The position numbers were made by a program, and so were the translations under genes. A stretch of DNA of 25,176 bases from CALZJC01 sp041574955. Lineage in GTDB: Bacteria > Acidobacteriota > Thermoanaerobaculia > Multivoradales > JAHEKO01. The notes beneath the pieces are model-generated. The model was given only the letters and a program-made list of their open reading frames with translations, had not been told where the DNA came from and did no database searches. Shown piece by piece: positions 16,201 through 25,109 of this stretch. Position 1 is the stretch's first letter. The number at the start of each line of letters is the position of its first letter. The stretch is taken from positions 1 through 25,176 of the forward strand of contig JBFGNS010000054.1 in NCBI GenBank assembly GCA_041574955.1, read 5' to 3'.

Positions 16201-16296
16201 AACTACGCGCTGCTGAGCGAGCTCGGCACACGGCCGCGCACCAGCTACCTGGCCAAGATCACCAACCCCGATCCGGAACTCGAGGACGAAGCGTGA
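13222..16296 (+). CDS. actB: alternative complex III subunit B, molybdopterin-oxidoreductase-like and iron-sulfur fusion
   Basis: A 1024-residue fusion. A Tat-like signal (DRRRFLQLMGASLALGG, ending LTAC at Cys89) leads into a molybdopterin-oxidoreductase-like B1 domain (about 110-760). In characterised ACIII this domain holds no molybdenum cofactor. The ferredoxin-like B2 domain (about 785-1000) has four cluster motifs: C798/801/804/808; C853/856/861/865; C885/891/895 in CVGTRYCSNNC; and C934/937/964/968. In the third motif Thr888 replaces the usual second Cys, which fits the single [3Fe-4S] cluster of ACIII. The Fe-S chain connects the quinol site in ActC to the hemes of ActA. The actC start overlaps its stop codon (GTGA). 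Confidence 0.96.
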   Translation: MTVHDPTSAPPPAADTGRLSVADVQRRLAGRRGPEYWRSLEELAATPEFEELLHREFPRQASELPAGVDRRRFLQLMGASLALGGLTACTRQPLESIVPYVEQPESLVPGKPLYFATSLVQGGYATGLLAESHMGRPTKLEGNPDHPASLGATDLFAQASVLTLYDPERSQTVTHLGRISTWQAFLADARKALAALAAGPAGARIRVLTPPVSSPSLTAAIGRLLERYPAARWHQWEPAHRDAAREGSRAAFGEPLEARYDLARARVVVGLDTDFLTAGPGALRYARQFADRRRVRRGSDSMSRFYAAESSPTATGTMADHRLPVTARTLGLLAVALAAEVGVAGADAGGALGAREIAWARAAADALRRHRGQGLVVAGDCAPAAVHTLVHAINQQLGNVGRTVDYTAPVAGGEAPMAESFEELLTAMRAGEVDLLLALGVNPVYDAPADAGILEALYQVPRRVHLGLYRDETAEFSQWHVPAAHYLESWGDARAFDGTVSLQQPLIEPLYGGKSALELVAALADDQERDDRELVRDGCRALAPADGPFEPFWRRCLHDGVIAGTAFEPRSAVLDAAAATAAATALAAEPATDLELLFRPDPTVWDGSWANNAWLQECPKPLTKLTWDNALLVSPALAARLGLASEDEVTLTVDGRSLEAPVWVQPGHPDGAVTLHLGYGRKAAGRVGTGTGVNAHLLRTAATPWRAAGATITATGRRRPLASTQMHHNLGPDPIQGSNLEGREAERRHLVRVGTLEEFLHEPDFVHHAEHGPGDLSLHPDWEYDGHAWGLAVDLAACTGCNACVLACQAENNIPVVGKQQVAAGREMHWIRVDRYYQGELEDPTVHHQPVMCMHCEQAPCEVVCPVAATVHSDEGLNDMVYNRCVGTRYCSNNCPYKVRRFNFFKYNDTDTPVLKLLRNPDVTVRTRGVMEKCTYCVQRINYARGEAKREQRSIRDGEIRTACQQVCPSRAIVFGDINDPQSEVSRWKDEPTNYALLSELGTRPRTSYLAKITNPDPELEDEA

Positions 16297-17654
16297 GCGA
16301 GGTCCTGGGCAAGCAGCCGATCGTCGCCCCCGGCCACACCTCGGGGTCGGTGACCGACCACATCAGCTCGATCGTCCTCAAGCGGGCACCGCGCTGGTGG
16401 TGGGCCGCCTTCGGCGTCTCGTTCCTGCTCACCCTGGTGCTGCTCCATGCCCTCACCAAGCTGGTGTTCGAGGGCATCGGCATCTGGGGCGTCAACATCC
16501 CCGTGGGCTGGGGCTTCGCCATCATCAACTTCGTGTGGTGGATCGGCATCGGTCACGCCGGCACCCTGATCTCGGCCATCCTGCTGCTCCTGCGTCAGGA
16601 GTGGCGCACCTCGATCAACCGGTTCGCCGAGGCGATGACCCTGTTCGCGGTGGCGTGCGCCGGCGTCTTCCCGCTGATCCACGTCGGCCGCCCGTGGCTG
16701 GCGTACTGGCTGCTGCCGTACCCCAACACCATGCAGCTGTGGCCGCAGTTCCGCAGCCCGCTGATCTGGGACGTGTTCGCGGTCTCCACCTACGCCACGG
16801 TGTCGCTGCTGTTCTGGTACGTCGGCCTGATCCCCGACCTGGCCACGCTGCGCGACCGCTCGCGCCGGCTGTGGAAGAAGATCGGCTACGGCTTCCTGGC
16901 CATGGGCTGGCGCGGCTCCGCGGTGCACTGGCACAACTACGAGGTCGCCTACCTGCTGCTCGCCGGCCTGGCCACGCCGCTGGTGGTCTCGGTCCACACG
17001 GTGGTCAGCTTCGACTTCGCGGTCGGCCAGATTCCGGGCTGGCACGCCACCATCTTCCCGCCCTATTTCGTGGCGGGCGCCATCTTCGCCGGCTTCGCCA
17101 TGGTGCTGACGCTGGCCATCCCGCTCAGGCGGCTGTTCCGGCTAGAGGACTTCATCACCCTGCGGCACCTGCAGAACATGGCCAAGGTGATGCTGGCCAC
17201 CGGCCTGATCGTGGCCTACGGCTACATAGTCGAGATCTTCATGGCGTTCTACAGCGGCAACCAGTACGAGGAGTTCATGATCCTCAACCGCATCGGCGGG
17301 CCGTACAAGCTGCACTGGTGGGCGCTCATCCTGACCAACGTGCTGGCGCCGCAGATGGTCTGGATCCGCAAGATCCGCTCGACCCCCTGGATGCTGTTCA
17401 TCGTCGCCATGTTCGTCAACGTCGGCATGTGGCTGGAGCGCTACGTGATCGTGGTGACCAGCCTGTCGCGCGACTTCCTGCCGTCGTCGTGGGGCACCTA
17501 CTCGGGCACGCTGTGGGACTGGGCGACCTTTGTCGGCACCCTCGGCCTGTTCCTGGCGCTGATGTTCCTGTTCATCCGCTTCCTGCCGATGATCTCGATC
17601 TTCGAGATGCGTACCATCCTGCCGGAGGCCAAGGACAAGGGAGGCGGAGGATGA
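16293..17654 (+). CDS. actC: alternative complex III subunit C, NrfD/PsrC-like quinol-binding membrane subunit
   Basis: A 453-residue polytopic protein of the NrfD/PsrC family with about ten helices. It anchors ActB and holds the periplasmic-side menaquinol oxidation site. Conserved stretches include INFVWWIGIGHAGT, PLIHVGRPW (His130), SPLIWDVFAVSTY (Asp160) and HNYEVAYLLLAGLATPLVVSVH. His130 and Asp160 are 30 residues apart, the spacing I recall for the His/Asp pair proposed at the ACIII quinol site. The GTG start overlaps the actB stop codon by four bases, and the stop overlaps the actD ATG (ATGA). ACIII has two such subunits, ActC and ActF, of which ActC is the likely redox-active one. Confidence 0.95.
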   Translation: MSEVLGKQPIVAPGHTSGSVTDHISSIVLKRAPRWWWAAFGVSFLLTLVLLHALTKLVFEGIGIWGVNIPVGWGFAIINFVWWIGIGHAGTLISAILLLLRQEWRTSINRFAEAMTLFAVACAGVFPLIHVGRPWLAYWLLPYPNTMQLWPQFRSPLIWDVFAVSTYATVSLLFWYVGLIPDLATLRDRSRRLWKKIGYGFLAMGWRGSAVHWHNYEVAYLLLAGLATPLVVSVHTVVSFDFAVGQIPGWHATIFPPYFVAGAIFAGFAMVLTLAIPLRRLFRLEDFITLRHLQNMAKVMLATGLIVAYGYIVEIFMAFYSGNQYEEFMILNRIGGPYKLHWWALILTNVLAPQMVWIRKIRSTPWMLFIVAMFVNVGMWLERYVIVVTSLSRDFLPSSWGTYSGTLWDWATFVGTLGLFLALMFLFIRFLPMISIFEMRTILPEAKDKGGGG

Positions 17655-18208
17655 GCGCGCCACACGGCGGAGCGCCGGACGGCGGGCTGTACGGGCTGAT
17701 GGCCGAGTTCGACTCGCCACGCAAGCTGATCCGCGCCTGCGAGCTGGCGCGCGAGGCCGGCTACAGCAAGCTCGACGCCTACACGCCGTACCCGATCGAG
17801 GAGGTGTGGGAGGCGATCGGCCACCACAAGTCGCGGCTGCCGATGATCGTGCTCGGCGGCGGCCTGATTGGCGCGATCGGCGGCTTCCTGTTCCAGTACT
17901 GGGCGTCGGCGATCGCCTACCCGATGAACATCGGCGGCCGGCCGCTCAACTCGTGGGTGGCGTTCATCGTGCCGGCGTTCGAGACCACCATCCTGTTCGC
18001 CGCTTTCGCCGCGGTGCTCGGAATGTTCGTGCTCAACGGGCTGCCGCAGCCCTACCACCCGGTGTTCAACGTCCAGCGGTTCGGCGAAGCGTCGCGCGAC
18101 CGCTATTTCCTGCTGCTGGCGAGCTTCGACCCGCGCTTCGACTACCGGGACACGCGGCGCTTCCTCGAGGGCCTGGAGGCGGTGGAGGTGAGCGATGTCG
18201 AGCGCTGA
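17651..18208 (+). CDS. actD: alternative complex III subunit D (DUF3341)
   Basis: A 185-residue protein of the DUF3341/ActD family. It has a soluble N-terminal part (GLYGLMAEFDSPRKLIRAC, then AYTPYPIEEV), two membrane helices at about 63-84 and 99-128, and a conserved C-terminal stretch NGLPQPYHPVFNV with RYFLLLASFDPRFD. It carries no cofactor motif; in known ACIII structures it is a structural subunit next to ActC. The start is an ATG right after GGAGG and overlaps the actC stop codon. The 3' end overlaps actE by 14 bases, so the whole segment is tightly coupled. Confidence 0.94.
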   Translation: MSAPHGGAPDGGLYGLMAEFDSPRKLIRACELAREAGYSKLDAYTPYPIEEVWEAIGHHKSRLPMIVLGGGLIGAIGGFLFQYWASAIAYPMNIGGRPLNSWVAFIVPAFETTILFAAFAAVLGMFVLNGLPQPYHPVFNVQRFGEASRDRYFLLLASFDPRFDYRDTRRFLEGLEAVEVSDVER

Positions 18209-18824
18209 GCGCCGCCTGCGCCTGGCGGCGGCGGTGCTGGTGCTGGCGGCGGCCGGCTGCCGCCAGGACATGCACGACCAGCCCAAGTACGAGCCGTTCG
18301 AGGCCAGCGCGGTGTTCGCCGACGGCGCCGCCTCGCGCCGGCCGGTGGCGGGCACCGTGGCGCGCGGCCTGCTGCGCGAGGACATCCGGCGCTTCCGCGG
18401 GCTGGAGGCCGACGGCAGCTTCGTGGCCGAGATCCCGCTGGCGGTGGACCGGGCGTTTCTGGAGCGCGGTCGCGAGCGGTTCCAGATCTTCTGCTCGCCC
18501 TGCCACGGCGCCAACGGCGACGGCCAGGGCATGATCGTGCAGCGCGGCTTCAAGCGCCCGCAGAGCTTCCACCAGGACCGCCTGATCCAGGTGCAGGACG
18601 GCTACTTCTACGACGTCATGACCAACGGTTTCGGCCAGATGTCGAGCTACGCCGCCCAGCTCGAGCCGGACGACCGCTGGGCGGTCGTGGCCTACGTGCG
18701 GGCGCTGCAGCTCAGCCGCCGGGCGCCGGTCGAGCTGCTCGACGAGAGCGAGCGGGCGCGGCTGGACGGCGCGGCGGCCGCTCCCCGGCCGGCGGCCCCG
18801 GCGCCTGTGGGAGAGACCGAATGA
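18195..18824 (+). CDS. actE: alternative complex III subunit E, monoheme cytochrome c lipoprotein
   Basis: A 209-residue exported protein. The signal peptide ends in AAAGC, giving a lipidated Cys22. One class-I cytochrome c domain has heme site C100-H104 (CSPCHGANGDG) and a probable axial Met149 in GFGQMSSYA, followed by the family helix DDRWAVVAYVRALQLS. The Ala/Pro-rich tail from about residue 190 has no domain. ActE is thought to relay electrons from ActA to the oxidase, here probably to the cytochrome c domain on subunit II. It overlaps actD by 14 bases and actF by four (ATGA). Confidence 0.95.
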   Translation: MSSAERRLRLAAAVLVLAAAGCRQDMHDQPKYEPFEASAVFADGAASRRPVAGTVARGLLREDIRRFRGLEADGSFVAEIPLAVDRAFLERGRERFQIFCSPCHGANGDGQGMIVQRGFKRPQSFHQDRLIQVQDGYFYDVMTNGFGQMSSYAAQLEPDDRWAVVAYVRALQLSRRAPVELLDESERARLDGAAAAPRPAAPAPVGETE

Positions 18825-19999
18825 GCGTCGCCTTCTCGCCCCCCGAGGGGCTCTCCCGGCTGCGCTCGCGGGCGTGGGCGGCGGCGGTGGTCGGCATCGC
18901 CGCGTCGGCGGTGGGCTTCTACCTCGACCGAACCCAGTTCTTCCGCTCCTACCTGGTGGCCTGGCTGTTCTGGCTGGGCATCGCGCTGGGCTGCTACGCG
19001 GTGGCGCTGCTCCACCAGCTGACCCGCGGCGGCTGGGGGCTGATGATCCGCCGCGCGCTGGGCGCCGCCACCCGCACCCTGCCGCTGCTGGCGATCGCCT
19101 TCGTACCGATCGTCCTCGGCATGAGCGAGATCTACTCCTGGGCGCGGCCGGAGGCCGCCGCCGACCCGCTGATCGCGGCCAAGGGGTGGTACCTGAACCG
19201 CTCGGGCTTCATCTGGCGGGCGGTGGCGTACTTCGCCATCTGGGGGCTGCCGCTGTGGCTGCTCAACCGCATGTCGCTGCGCCAGGACGAGGAGGCCGGC
19301 GACCGGCAGTTCCGCCGCATGCGGATGATCGCCGCGCCGGCGCTCGGGCTGTACTGCCTGGCCGCCACCTTCGCCTCGGTCGACTGGCTGATGTCGCTCG
19401 ACCCGCACTGGTACTCGAGCCTGTGGGGGGTGAGCTTCATCGGCGGCCACGCGGTGTCGGCGTTCGCCTTCATCATCCTGGTGGCGCTCTTCCTCGCCGG
19501 CCGGCCGCCGCTCCAGGGCCAGTTCCAGGCCCGCCACTTCCACGACTACGGCAAGCTGCTGCTGGCGTTCGTCATGCTGTGGACCTACTTCCAGCTGTCG
19601 CAGCTGATCATCATCTGGTCGGGCGATCTGCCCGAGGAGGTGACCTTCTACCTGGCGCGCGTCGAGGGCGGCTGGAAGTACCTGTCGATCTTCCTCGCCC
19701 TCGGTCACTTCCTGCTGCCGTTCGTGCTGCTGCTGTCGCGCGACATCAAGCGCGACGCCCGCCGGCTGGCGATGGTCGCCGGCCTGCTGCTGGCGATGCG
19801 CTGGTTCGACCTCTACTGGCAGGCCGCGCCAGCGTTCGCGCACGGCGAGAGCCACGGGCTGCACTTCCACTGGCTGGACCTGGCGACCCTGGTGGCGCTC
19901 GGCGGGCTTTGGCTGGCGGTCTATTTCGGCCAGCTCGCCAAGCGCCCGCTGCTGCCGAAGTTCGAGCCGTATCTCAAGGAGGCGCTGGCCGATGAGTGA
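18821..19999 (+). CDS. actF: alternative complex III subunit F, NrfD-like membrane protein
   Basis: A 392-residue polytopic protein with about ten helices, related to ActC but more divergent. Visible family stretches are FFRSYLVAWLFWLGIALG near the N-terminus, FASVDWLMSLDPHWYSSLWG, FHDYGKLLLAFVMLWTYFQLSQ and ARVEGGWKYLSIFLALGHF. In characterised ACIII, ActF packs beside ActC and has been proposed to contribute a proton path rather than a quinol site. The ATG overlaps the actE stop codon, and the 3' end overlaps the next gene by eight bases. Confidence 0.95.
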   Translation: MSVAFSPPEGLSRLRSRAWAAAVVGIAASAVGFYLDRTQFFRSYLVAWLFWLGIALGCYAVALLHQLTRGGWGLMIRRALGAATRTLPLLAIAFVPIVLGMSEIYSWARPEAAADPLIAAKGWYLNRSGFIWRAVAYFAIWGLPLWLLNRMSLRQDEEAGDRQFRRMRMIAAPALGLYCLAATFASVDWLMSLDPHWYSSLWGVSFIGGHAVSAFAFIILVALFLAGRPPLQGQFQARHFHDYGKLLLAFVMLWTYFQLSQLIIIWSGDLPEEVTFYLARVEGGWKYLSIFLALGHFLLPFVLLLSRDIKRDARRLAMVAGLLLAMRWFDLYWQAAPAFAHGESHGLHFHWLDLATLVALGGLWLAVYFGQLAKRPLLPKFEPYLKEALADE

Positions 20000-20402
20000 C
20001 CGGCAGCCGCAAAACGGCGCCGAAGCGCTGGATCACGAGATCAGCGTCAAGGGGATCGTCGGCTTCGCGGTCGGGCTGGTCGCCCTGATGGTGGTGGCCG
20101 CCGTCGCCATGTGGTGGCTGTCGGACGGGCTGAGGAGCCGTCTGACGGCTGCCGACCCGCCGCCGCCGATGTTGCCCGAGGCCCGCCGGCCGTACGAGCC
20201 ACCGGCACCGCGGCTGCAGGCCGACCCCAACGGCGAGATGGCCGAGCTGGCGGCGGCCCAGGCGGCCGAGTTGGCGAGCTGGGGCTGGGTGGACGAGACC
20301 GCTGGCATCGCCCGCATCCCGATCGAGCGAGCGATGGAGCTGGCGGCGTCCGGCGCGCGCGCCGCCCCGCCAGCGGCGCCAGCCGAGGAGGACGCGCCAT
20401 GA
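19992..20402 (+). CDS. small single-helix membrane protein between ActF and Sco, unknown function
   Basis: A 136-residue protein with a cytoplasmic-looking N-terminus, one membrane helix (about 21-43) and a soluble, probably periplasmic, tail. The tail has two motifs: PPAPRLQADP (70-79), and WGWVDETAGIARIPI (97-111) followed by ERAMEL. The same pair of motifs recurs in small proteins next to ACIII or oxidase genes in other bacteria; I know of no assigned function. The C-terminus is an Ala/Pro-rich linker. It overlaps actF by eight bases and sco by four (ATGA), so it is clearly part of the operon. Its place suggests an accessory subunit of ACIII or of the ACIII-oxidase supercomplex, or an assembly factor. 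Confidence 0.88.
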   Translation: MSDRQPQNGAEALDHEISVKGIVGFAVGLVALMVVAAVAMWWLSDGLRSRLTAADPPPPMLPEARRPYEPPAPRLQADPNGEMAELAAAQAAELASWGWVDETAGIARIPIERAMELAASGARAAPPAAPAEEDAP

Positions 20403-21241
20403 AGCCTGCGCTGACCGCCACCGCCGCGCTGGCGCTGCTGCTGCCCGCGGCGGCCGGCGCCACCGGTGGCGTGGTGCCCGCGAGCGAGCTGCCCGGGCCG
20501 CTCCAGAAGGTCGGCTTCGAGCAGCGGCTGGGCGAGCCGGTGCCGCTCGACCTGGCCTTCCGCGACGCCGACGGCGAGCCGGTCGAGCTGGCCGCGCTGA
20601 CGGCCGGGCGGCCGGCGATCCTGGTGCCCGTCTACTACGACTGCCCGATGCTGTGCGGCATGGTGCTCAACGGCCTCACCACCACCTTGCGGGCGATGCA
20701 GCTCGACGCCGGCCGCGACTTCGAGGTGGTGGTGTTCAGCATCGATCCGGCGGAGACCACGGCGATGGCGGCGGCGCGCAAGGCCGCGACGCTCGAGCGC
20801 TACGACCGCCCCGGTGCCGCCGACGGCTTGCACTTCCTGACCGGCGAGGCGGAGGCGATCGCCGCGCTCACCCAGGCAATCGGCTTCCGCTATGACTACG
20901 ATGAGTCGAGCGGCGAGTTCGCCCACGCCGCCGGCCTGGTGCTGCTCACCCCCGAGGGGCAGGTGGCGCGCACCCTCTACGGCGTCGAGTACCCGCCGCG
21001 CGACCTGCGCCTGGGCCTGGTCGAGGCAGCGGACGGCCAGATCGGCAATGTGGTTGACGAAATCCTGCTGTTCTGCTTCCGCTACGACCCGACGATCGGC
21101 CGCTACAGCGCCGCCACCATGAACCTGGTGCGCGCCGGCGGCGCGATCACCGTCGGGCTGCTGGCGGCGTTCGTGCTGTTGATGCTGCGCCGCGAGCGGC
21201 GTGGCCGGAAGGGGCTGGCAGGAGCGGAGGGACGAGCGTGA
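20399..21241 (+). CDS. Sco1/SenC family copper chaperone for CuA assembly
   Basis: A 280-residue thioredoxin-fold protein. The copper/redox site is YYDCPMLCG (Cys82, Cys86), with the distant ligand His176 in EFAHAAG; VVVFSIDPAET is also typical of the family. It has a signal peptide (about 1-20, ending near AGA) and a second hydrophobic helix near the C-terminus (about 244-263) followed by a basic tail. It therefore appears anchored C-terminally, unlike the usual N-terminal anchor of Sco1. It lies directly upstream of oxidase subunit II, whose CuA centre it would load. The ATG at 20399 overlaps the preceding stop codon; the frame is open further upstream, but that part lies inside the previous gene. 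Confidence 0.94.
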   Translation: MKPALTATAALALLLPAAAGATGGVVPASELPGPLQKVGFEQRLGEPVPLDLAFRDADGEPVELAALTAGRPAILVPVYYDCPMLCGMVLNGLTTTLRAMQLDAGRDFEVVVFSIDPAETTAMAAARKAATLERYDRPGAADGLHFLTGEAEAIAALTQAIGFRYDYDESSGEFAHAAGLVLLTPEGQVARTLYGVEYPPRDLRLGLVEAADGQIGNVVDEILLFCFRYDPTIGRYSAATMNLVRAGGAITVGLLAAFVLLMLRRERRGRKGLAGAEGRA

Positions 21242-22214
21242 GCCAGCAGCAGCCGAGCATGTGGGAAGACCTGCCGCTGTTCCCTGACAGCGCCTCCACC
21301 CTCGCCGGACAGGTGGACGGCATCTACCTGTTTGGCGTCGCGGTGGCGGTGGTGTTCTCGCTGCTCATCGCGGTGCTGATCCTCTACTTCGCGGTGCGCT
21401 ACCGCCGCCGCCACGCCGACGACGTCGGCCAGCCGGAGAAGACCATCACCTGGCTCGAGATCGCCTGGTCGGTGATCCCGCTGGGCATCCTGCTGGTGAT
21501 GTTCGGCTGGGGCGCCAAGGTCTACTTCGCCGCCATGCGCCCGCCCGCCGACGCGGTCGAGTACTTCGCCGTCGGCAAGCAGTGGATGTGGAAGTTCCAG
21601 CACCCGCAGGGCCGCCGCGAGATCAACGACCTGCATGTGCCGGTGGGGCAGCCGATCGTCATCACCATGACCTCGGAGGACGTCATCCACTCCTTCTTCG
21701 TGCCGGCGTTCCGGGTCAAAGCCGACGTGGTGCCGGGCCGCTACACGCGGGTCTGGTTCGAGGCCACCAAGCCCGGCGCCTACCACCTGTTCTGCGCCGA
21801 GTACTGTGGCGCCGAGCACTCGCGTATGGGGGGCACGGTGTACGTCATGGAGCCGCAGGACTACCAGGCCTGGCTGTCCGAGGCGTCGCCGGTCGAGGAC
21901 CGGGTGCTGAGCGGCGAGGAGCTGTTCGCCAAGCACGTCTGCAACACCTGCCACTACCCCGACTCGGCGGCGCGCGCGCCGCTCCTCGCCGGCCTTGCCG
22001 GCAGCGAGGTCGAGCTGGCCGACGGTCGCACCGTGATCGCAGACGACGACTACCTGCGGCAGTCGATCCTGAACCCCGGCGCCAGCATCGTCGCCGGCTA
22101 CCAGCCGTTGATGCCCACCTACCAGGGCCAGATCAGCGAAGAGGAGCTGATCCAGCTGCTGCTCTACATCAAGGGCCTCGAGCCGGCAGAGGAAGGCCAC
22201 GGAGGAAGCGCGCC

Positions 22215-22218
<4 letters not shown>
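21238..22218 (+). CDS. coxB: cytochrome c oxidase subunit II with fused C-terminal cytochrome c (caa3 type)
   Basis: A 326-residue subunit II (CtaC). Two membrane helices (about 30-52 and 73-97) precede the cupredoxin domain. CuA ligands are His151, Cys186, Glu188, Cys190, His194 and Met197, in HSFFVPAF and CAEYCGAEHSRM; the aromatic electron-entry patch is KQWMWKF. From about residue 222 a cytochrome c domain is fused, with heme site C235-H239 (CNTCH) and axial Met292 in PLMPTYQG. The fused domain makes this a caa3-type oxidase that can receive electrons directly from ActE. There is no obvious N-terminal signal sequence. The GTG start overlaps the sco stop codon (GTGA), and the stop overlaps coxA (ATGA). 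Confidence 0.96.
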
Positions 22219-23837
<1,619 letters not shown>

Positions 23838-23884
23838 AACGCCGCGCCCGCAACTCGACCGAACCCGACCCACCGGCAACGCCC

Positions 23885-24553
23885 ATGAGCTCCGAAACCA
23901 CCACCCGCGCCTGGGGCCTCGACCACCAGTTCGACTCGCTCGAGCAACAGCGCGAGGCCTCGTTCCTGGGGATGTGGATCTTCCTGGTCACCGAGATCAT
24001 GTTCTTCGGCGGCCTGTTCGCGGCCTACATCCTCTACCGCTGGTACAACCACGACGGCTTCGTGGCAGGCAGCCACGAGCTCGACGTCACGCTCGGAGCG
24101 TTCAACACCGCGGTGCTGATCGGCTCGAGCCTGACGATGGCGCTGGCGGTGTGGGCGGCGCAGGTCGGCAGGCGCAAGCTGACCGCGCTGTACATCCTGC
24201 TCACCATCGCGCTCGGCCTGGTGTTCCTGGGCGTCAAGGTGATCGAGTACCGGGCCAAGTTCGAGCACCACCTGTTCCCCGGCCCCGGCTTCGAGTGGCC
24301 CGGCCCGGAGCCGGCCGCATCGGTGGAGATGTTCTTCAACCTCTACTTCCTGATGACCGGGCTGCACGCCCTGCACATGATCATCGGCATCGGCATGCTG
24401 CTGGTGCTGGCGTGGCTCGCCTGGCGGGGCGTGTTCAGCCCCGAGAACCACAACCTGGTCGAGGGGATGGGGTTGTACTGGCACTTCGTGGACATCGTCT
24501 GGATCTTCCTGTTCCCGCTGCTCTATCTGCTGGGGCGCAACGCCGGAGCCTGA
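23885..24553 (+). CDS. coxC: cytochrome c oxidase subunit III
   Basis: A 222-residue subunit III (CtaE) with five hydrophobic helices, the short bacterial caa3-type form. Conserved stretches are SFLGMWIFLVTEIMFFGGLF with the buried Glu37, GSSLTMALAVWAA, FFNLYFLMTGLHALHM and LYWHFVDIVWIFLFPLLYL. The start is uncertain. ATG at 23885 gives the usual family N-terminus but has no Shine-Dalgarno site. GTG at 23834 overlaps the coxA stop codon (GTGA), like most junctions in this operon, has AGAAGG four bases upstream, and would add 17 residues (KRRARNSTEPDPPATP after the start). Subunit III stabilises the catalytic core during proton uptake. Confidence 0.94.
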   Translation: MSSETTTRAWGLDHQFDSLEQQREASFLGMWIFLVTEIMFFGGLFAAYILYRWYNHDGFVAGSHELDVTLGAFNTAVLIGSSLTMALAVWAAQVGRRKLTALYILLTIALGLVFLGVKVIEYRAKFEHHLFPGPGFEWPGPEPAASVEMFFNLYFLMTGLHALHMIIGIGMLLVLAWLAWRGVFSPENHNLVEGMGLYWHFVDIVWIFLFPLLYLLGRNAGA

Positions 24554-24556
24554 GCC

Positions 24557-24847
24557 GTGGCCGAGCACGTCACCCCGATCCGCGTCTACATCCTGGTCTT
24601 CCTGGCCCTGATGGTCGGCACGGCGATCACCGTCGGCGTCGCCTACCTCCACCTCGGTCCGTTGAACGACCTCGTCGCGATGGCCATCGCGGTGACCAAG
24701 GCGACCCTGGTGGTGCTCTACTTCATGCACGTCCGCCACTCGAGCCGGTTGACCAAGATCACCGTCGTCGCCGGCTTCCTGTGGCTGGCGATCCTGGTCG
24801 GGCTGCTGCTGTCCGACTACCTGACGCGCGGCTTCCTGAGCAGCTAG
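24557..24847 (+). CDS. ctaF: cytochrome c oxidase subunit IV (prokaryotic, COX4_pro-like)
   Basis: A 96-residue protein with three hydrophobic helices, typical of the small fourth subunit of caa3-type oxidases. The family pattern is visible: VYILVFLALMVGTAITV, VAMAIAVTKATLVVLYFMHVRHS and a final LWLAILVGLLLSDY. It has no cofactor ligands; in related oxidases it supports assembly or stability of the complex. The GTG start lies three bases after the coxC stop codon, and it is the last gene of the operon. Confidence 0.9.
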   Translation: MAEHVTPIRVYILVFLALMVGTAITVGVAYLHLGPLNDLVAMAIAVTKATLVVLYFMHVRHSSRLTKITVVAGFLWLAILVGLLLSDYLTRGFLSS

Positions 24848-24848
24848 C

Positions 24849-24907
24849 CCGAGCCGGCGCGGGCGCGCCCATCGGGCCGCGGACCGGAGCGCCGGACCGA
24901 GGCTCGG
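24849..24907. terminator. candidate imperfect hairpin between convergent genes
   Basis: CCGAGCC (24849-24855) pairs with GGCTCGG (24901-24907), and GGCGC (24856-24860) with GCGCC (24889-24893), leaving a 7-nt bulge and a 28-nt loop. It fills the 61-nt gap between subunit IV and the convergent small gene. No T-tract is present. Confidence 0.25.
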
Positions 24908-24908
24908 T

Positions 24909-25109
24909 TCAGGCGCTGCCGGGACCGCGCAGCAGGCGACCGGGCAGGGTGAGCACCGCGCGCAGGAAGTCGAACACGGCGTCGACCGCGATGCCGAGCA
25001 GCCGGAGCGGCAGCAGCAGCAGCCAGACCACCGGGTAGAGCAGCAGCGCCAGCAGCGCGGCGGGCCAGCAGACGACGAGCAGCAGCAGCCACAGCAGAAA
25101 CGTCTTCAT
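24909..25109 (-). CDS. small hydrophobic membrane protein, unknown function
   Basis: A 66-residue protein, mostly two hydrophobic segments (about 3-22 and 24-44), followed by an amphipathic, Arg-containing tail (DAVFDFLRAVLTLPGRLLRG). The ATG has GGAGGAGG ending ten bases upstream, one of the better Shine-Dalgarno sites in the window, which supports a real gene. It converges on the oxidase operon and its promoter would lie near or beyond the window edge. The family is not recognised; the Leu-rich composition means that chance openness in GC-rich DNA cannot be fully excluded. Confidence 0.6.
   Translation of the reverse strand: MKTFLLWLLLLVVCWPAALLALLLYPVVWLLLLPLRLLGIAVDAVFDFLRAVLTLPGRLLRGPGSA

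Noticed and set aside
20111..20398. N-terminal extension of the Sco frame
   Set aside because: It lies in the body of the preceding small membrane-protein gene and lacks a signal peptide; the ATG at 20399 gives one at once.
21582..22214. N-terminal extension of oxidase subunit I
   Set aside because: It is out of frame within coxB and Arg/Gly-rich; family homology begins just after the ATG at 22215.
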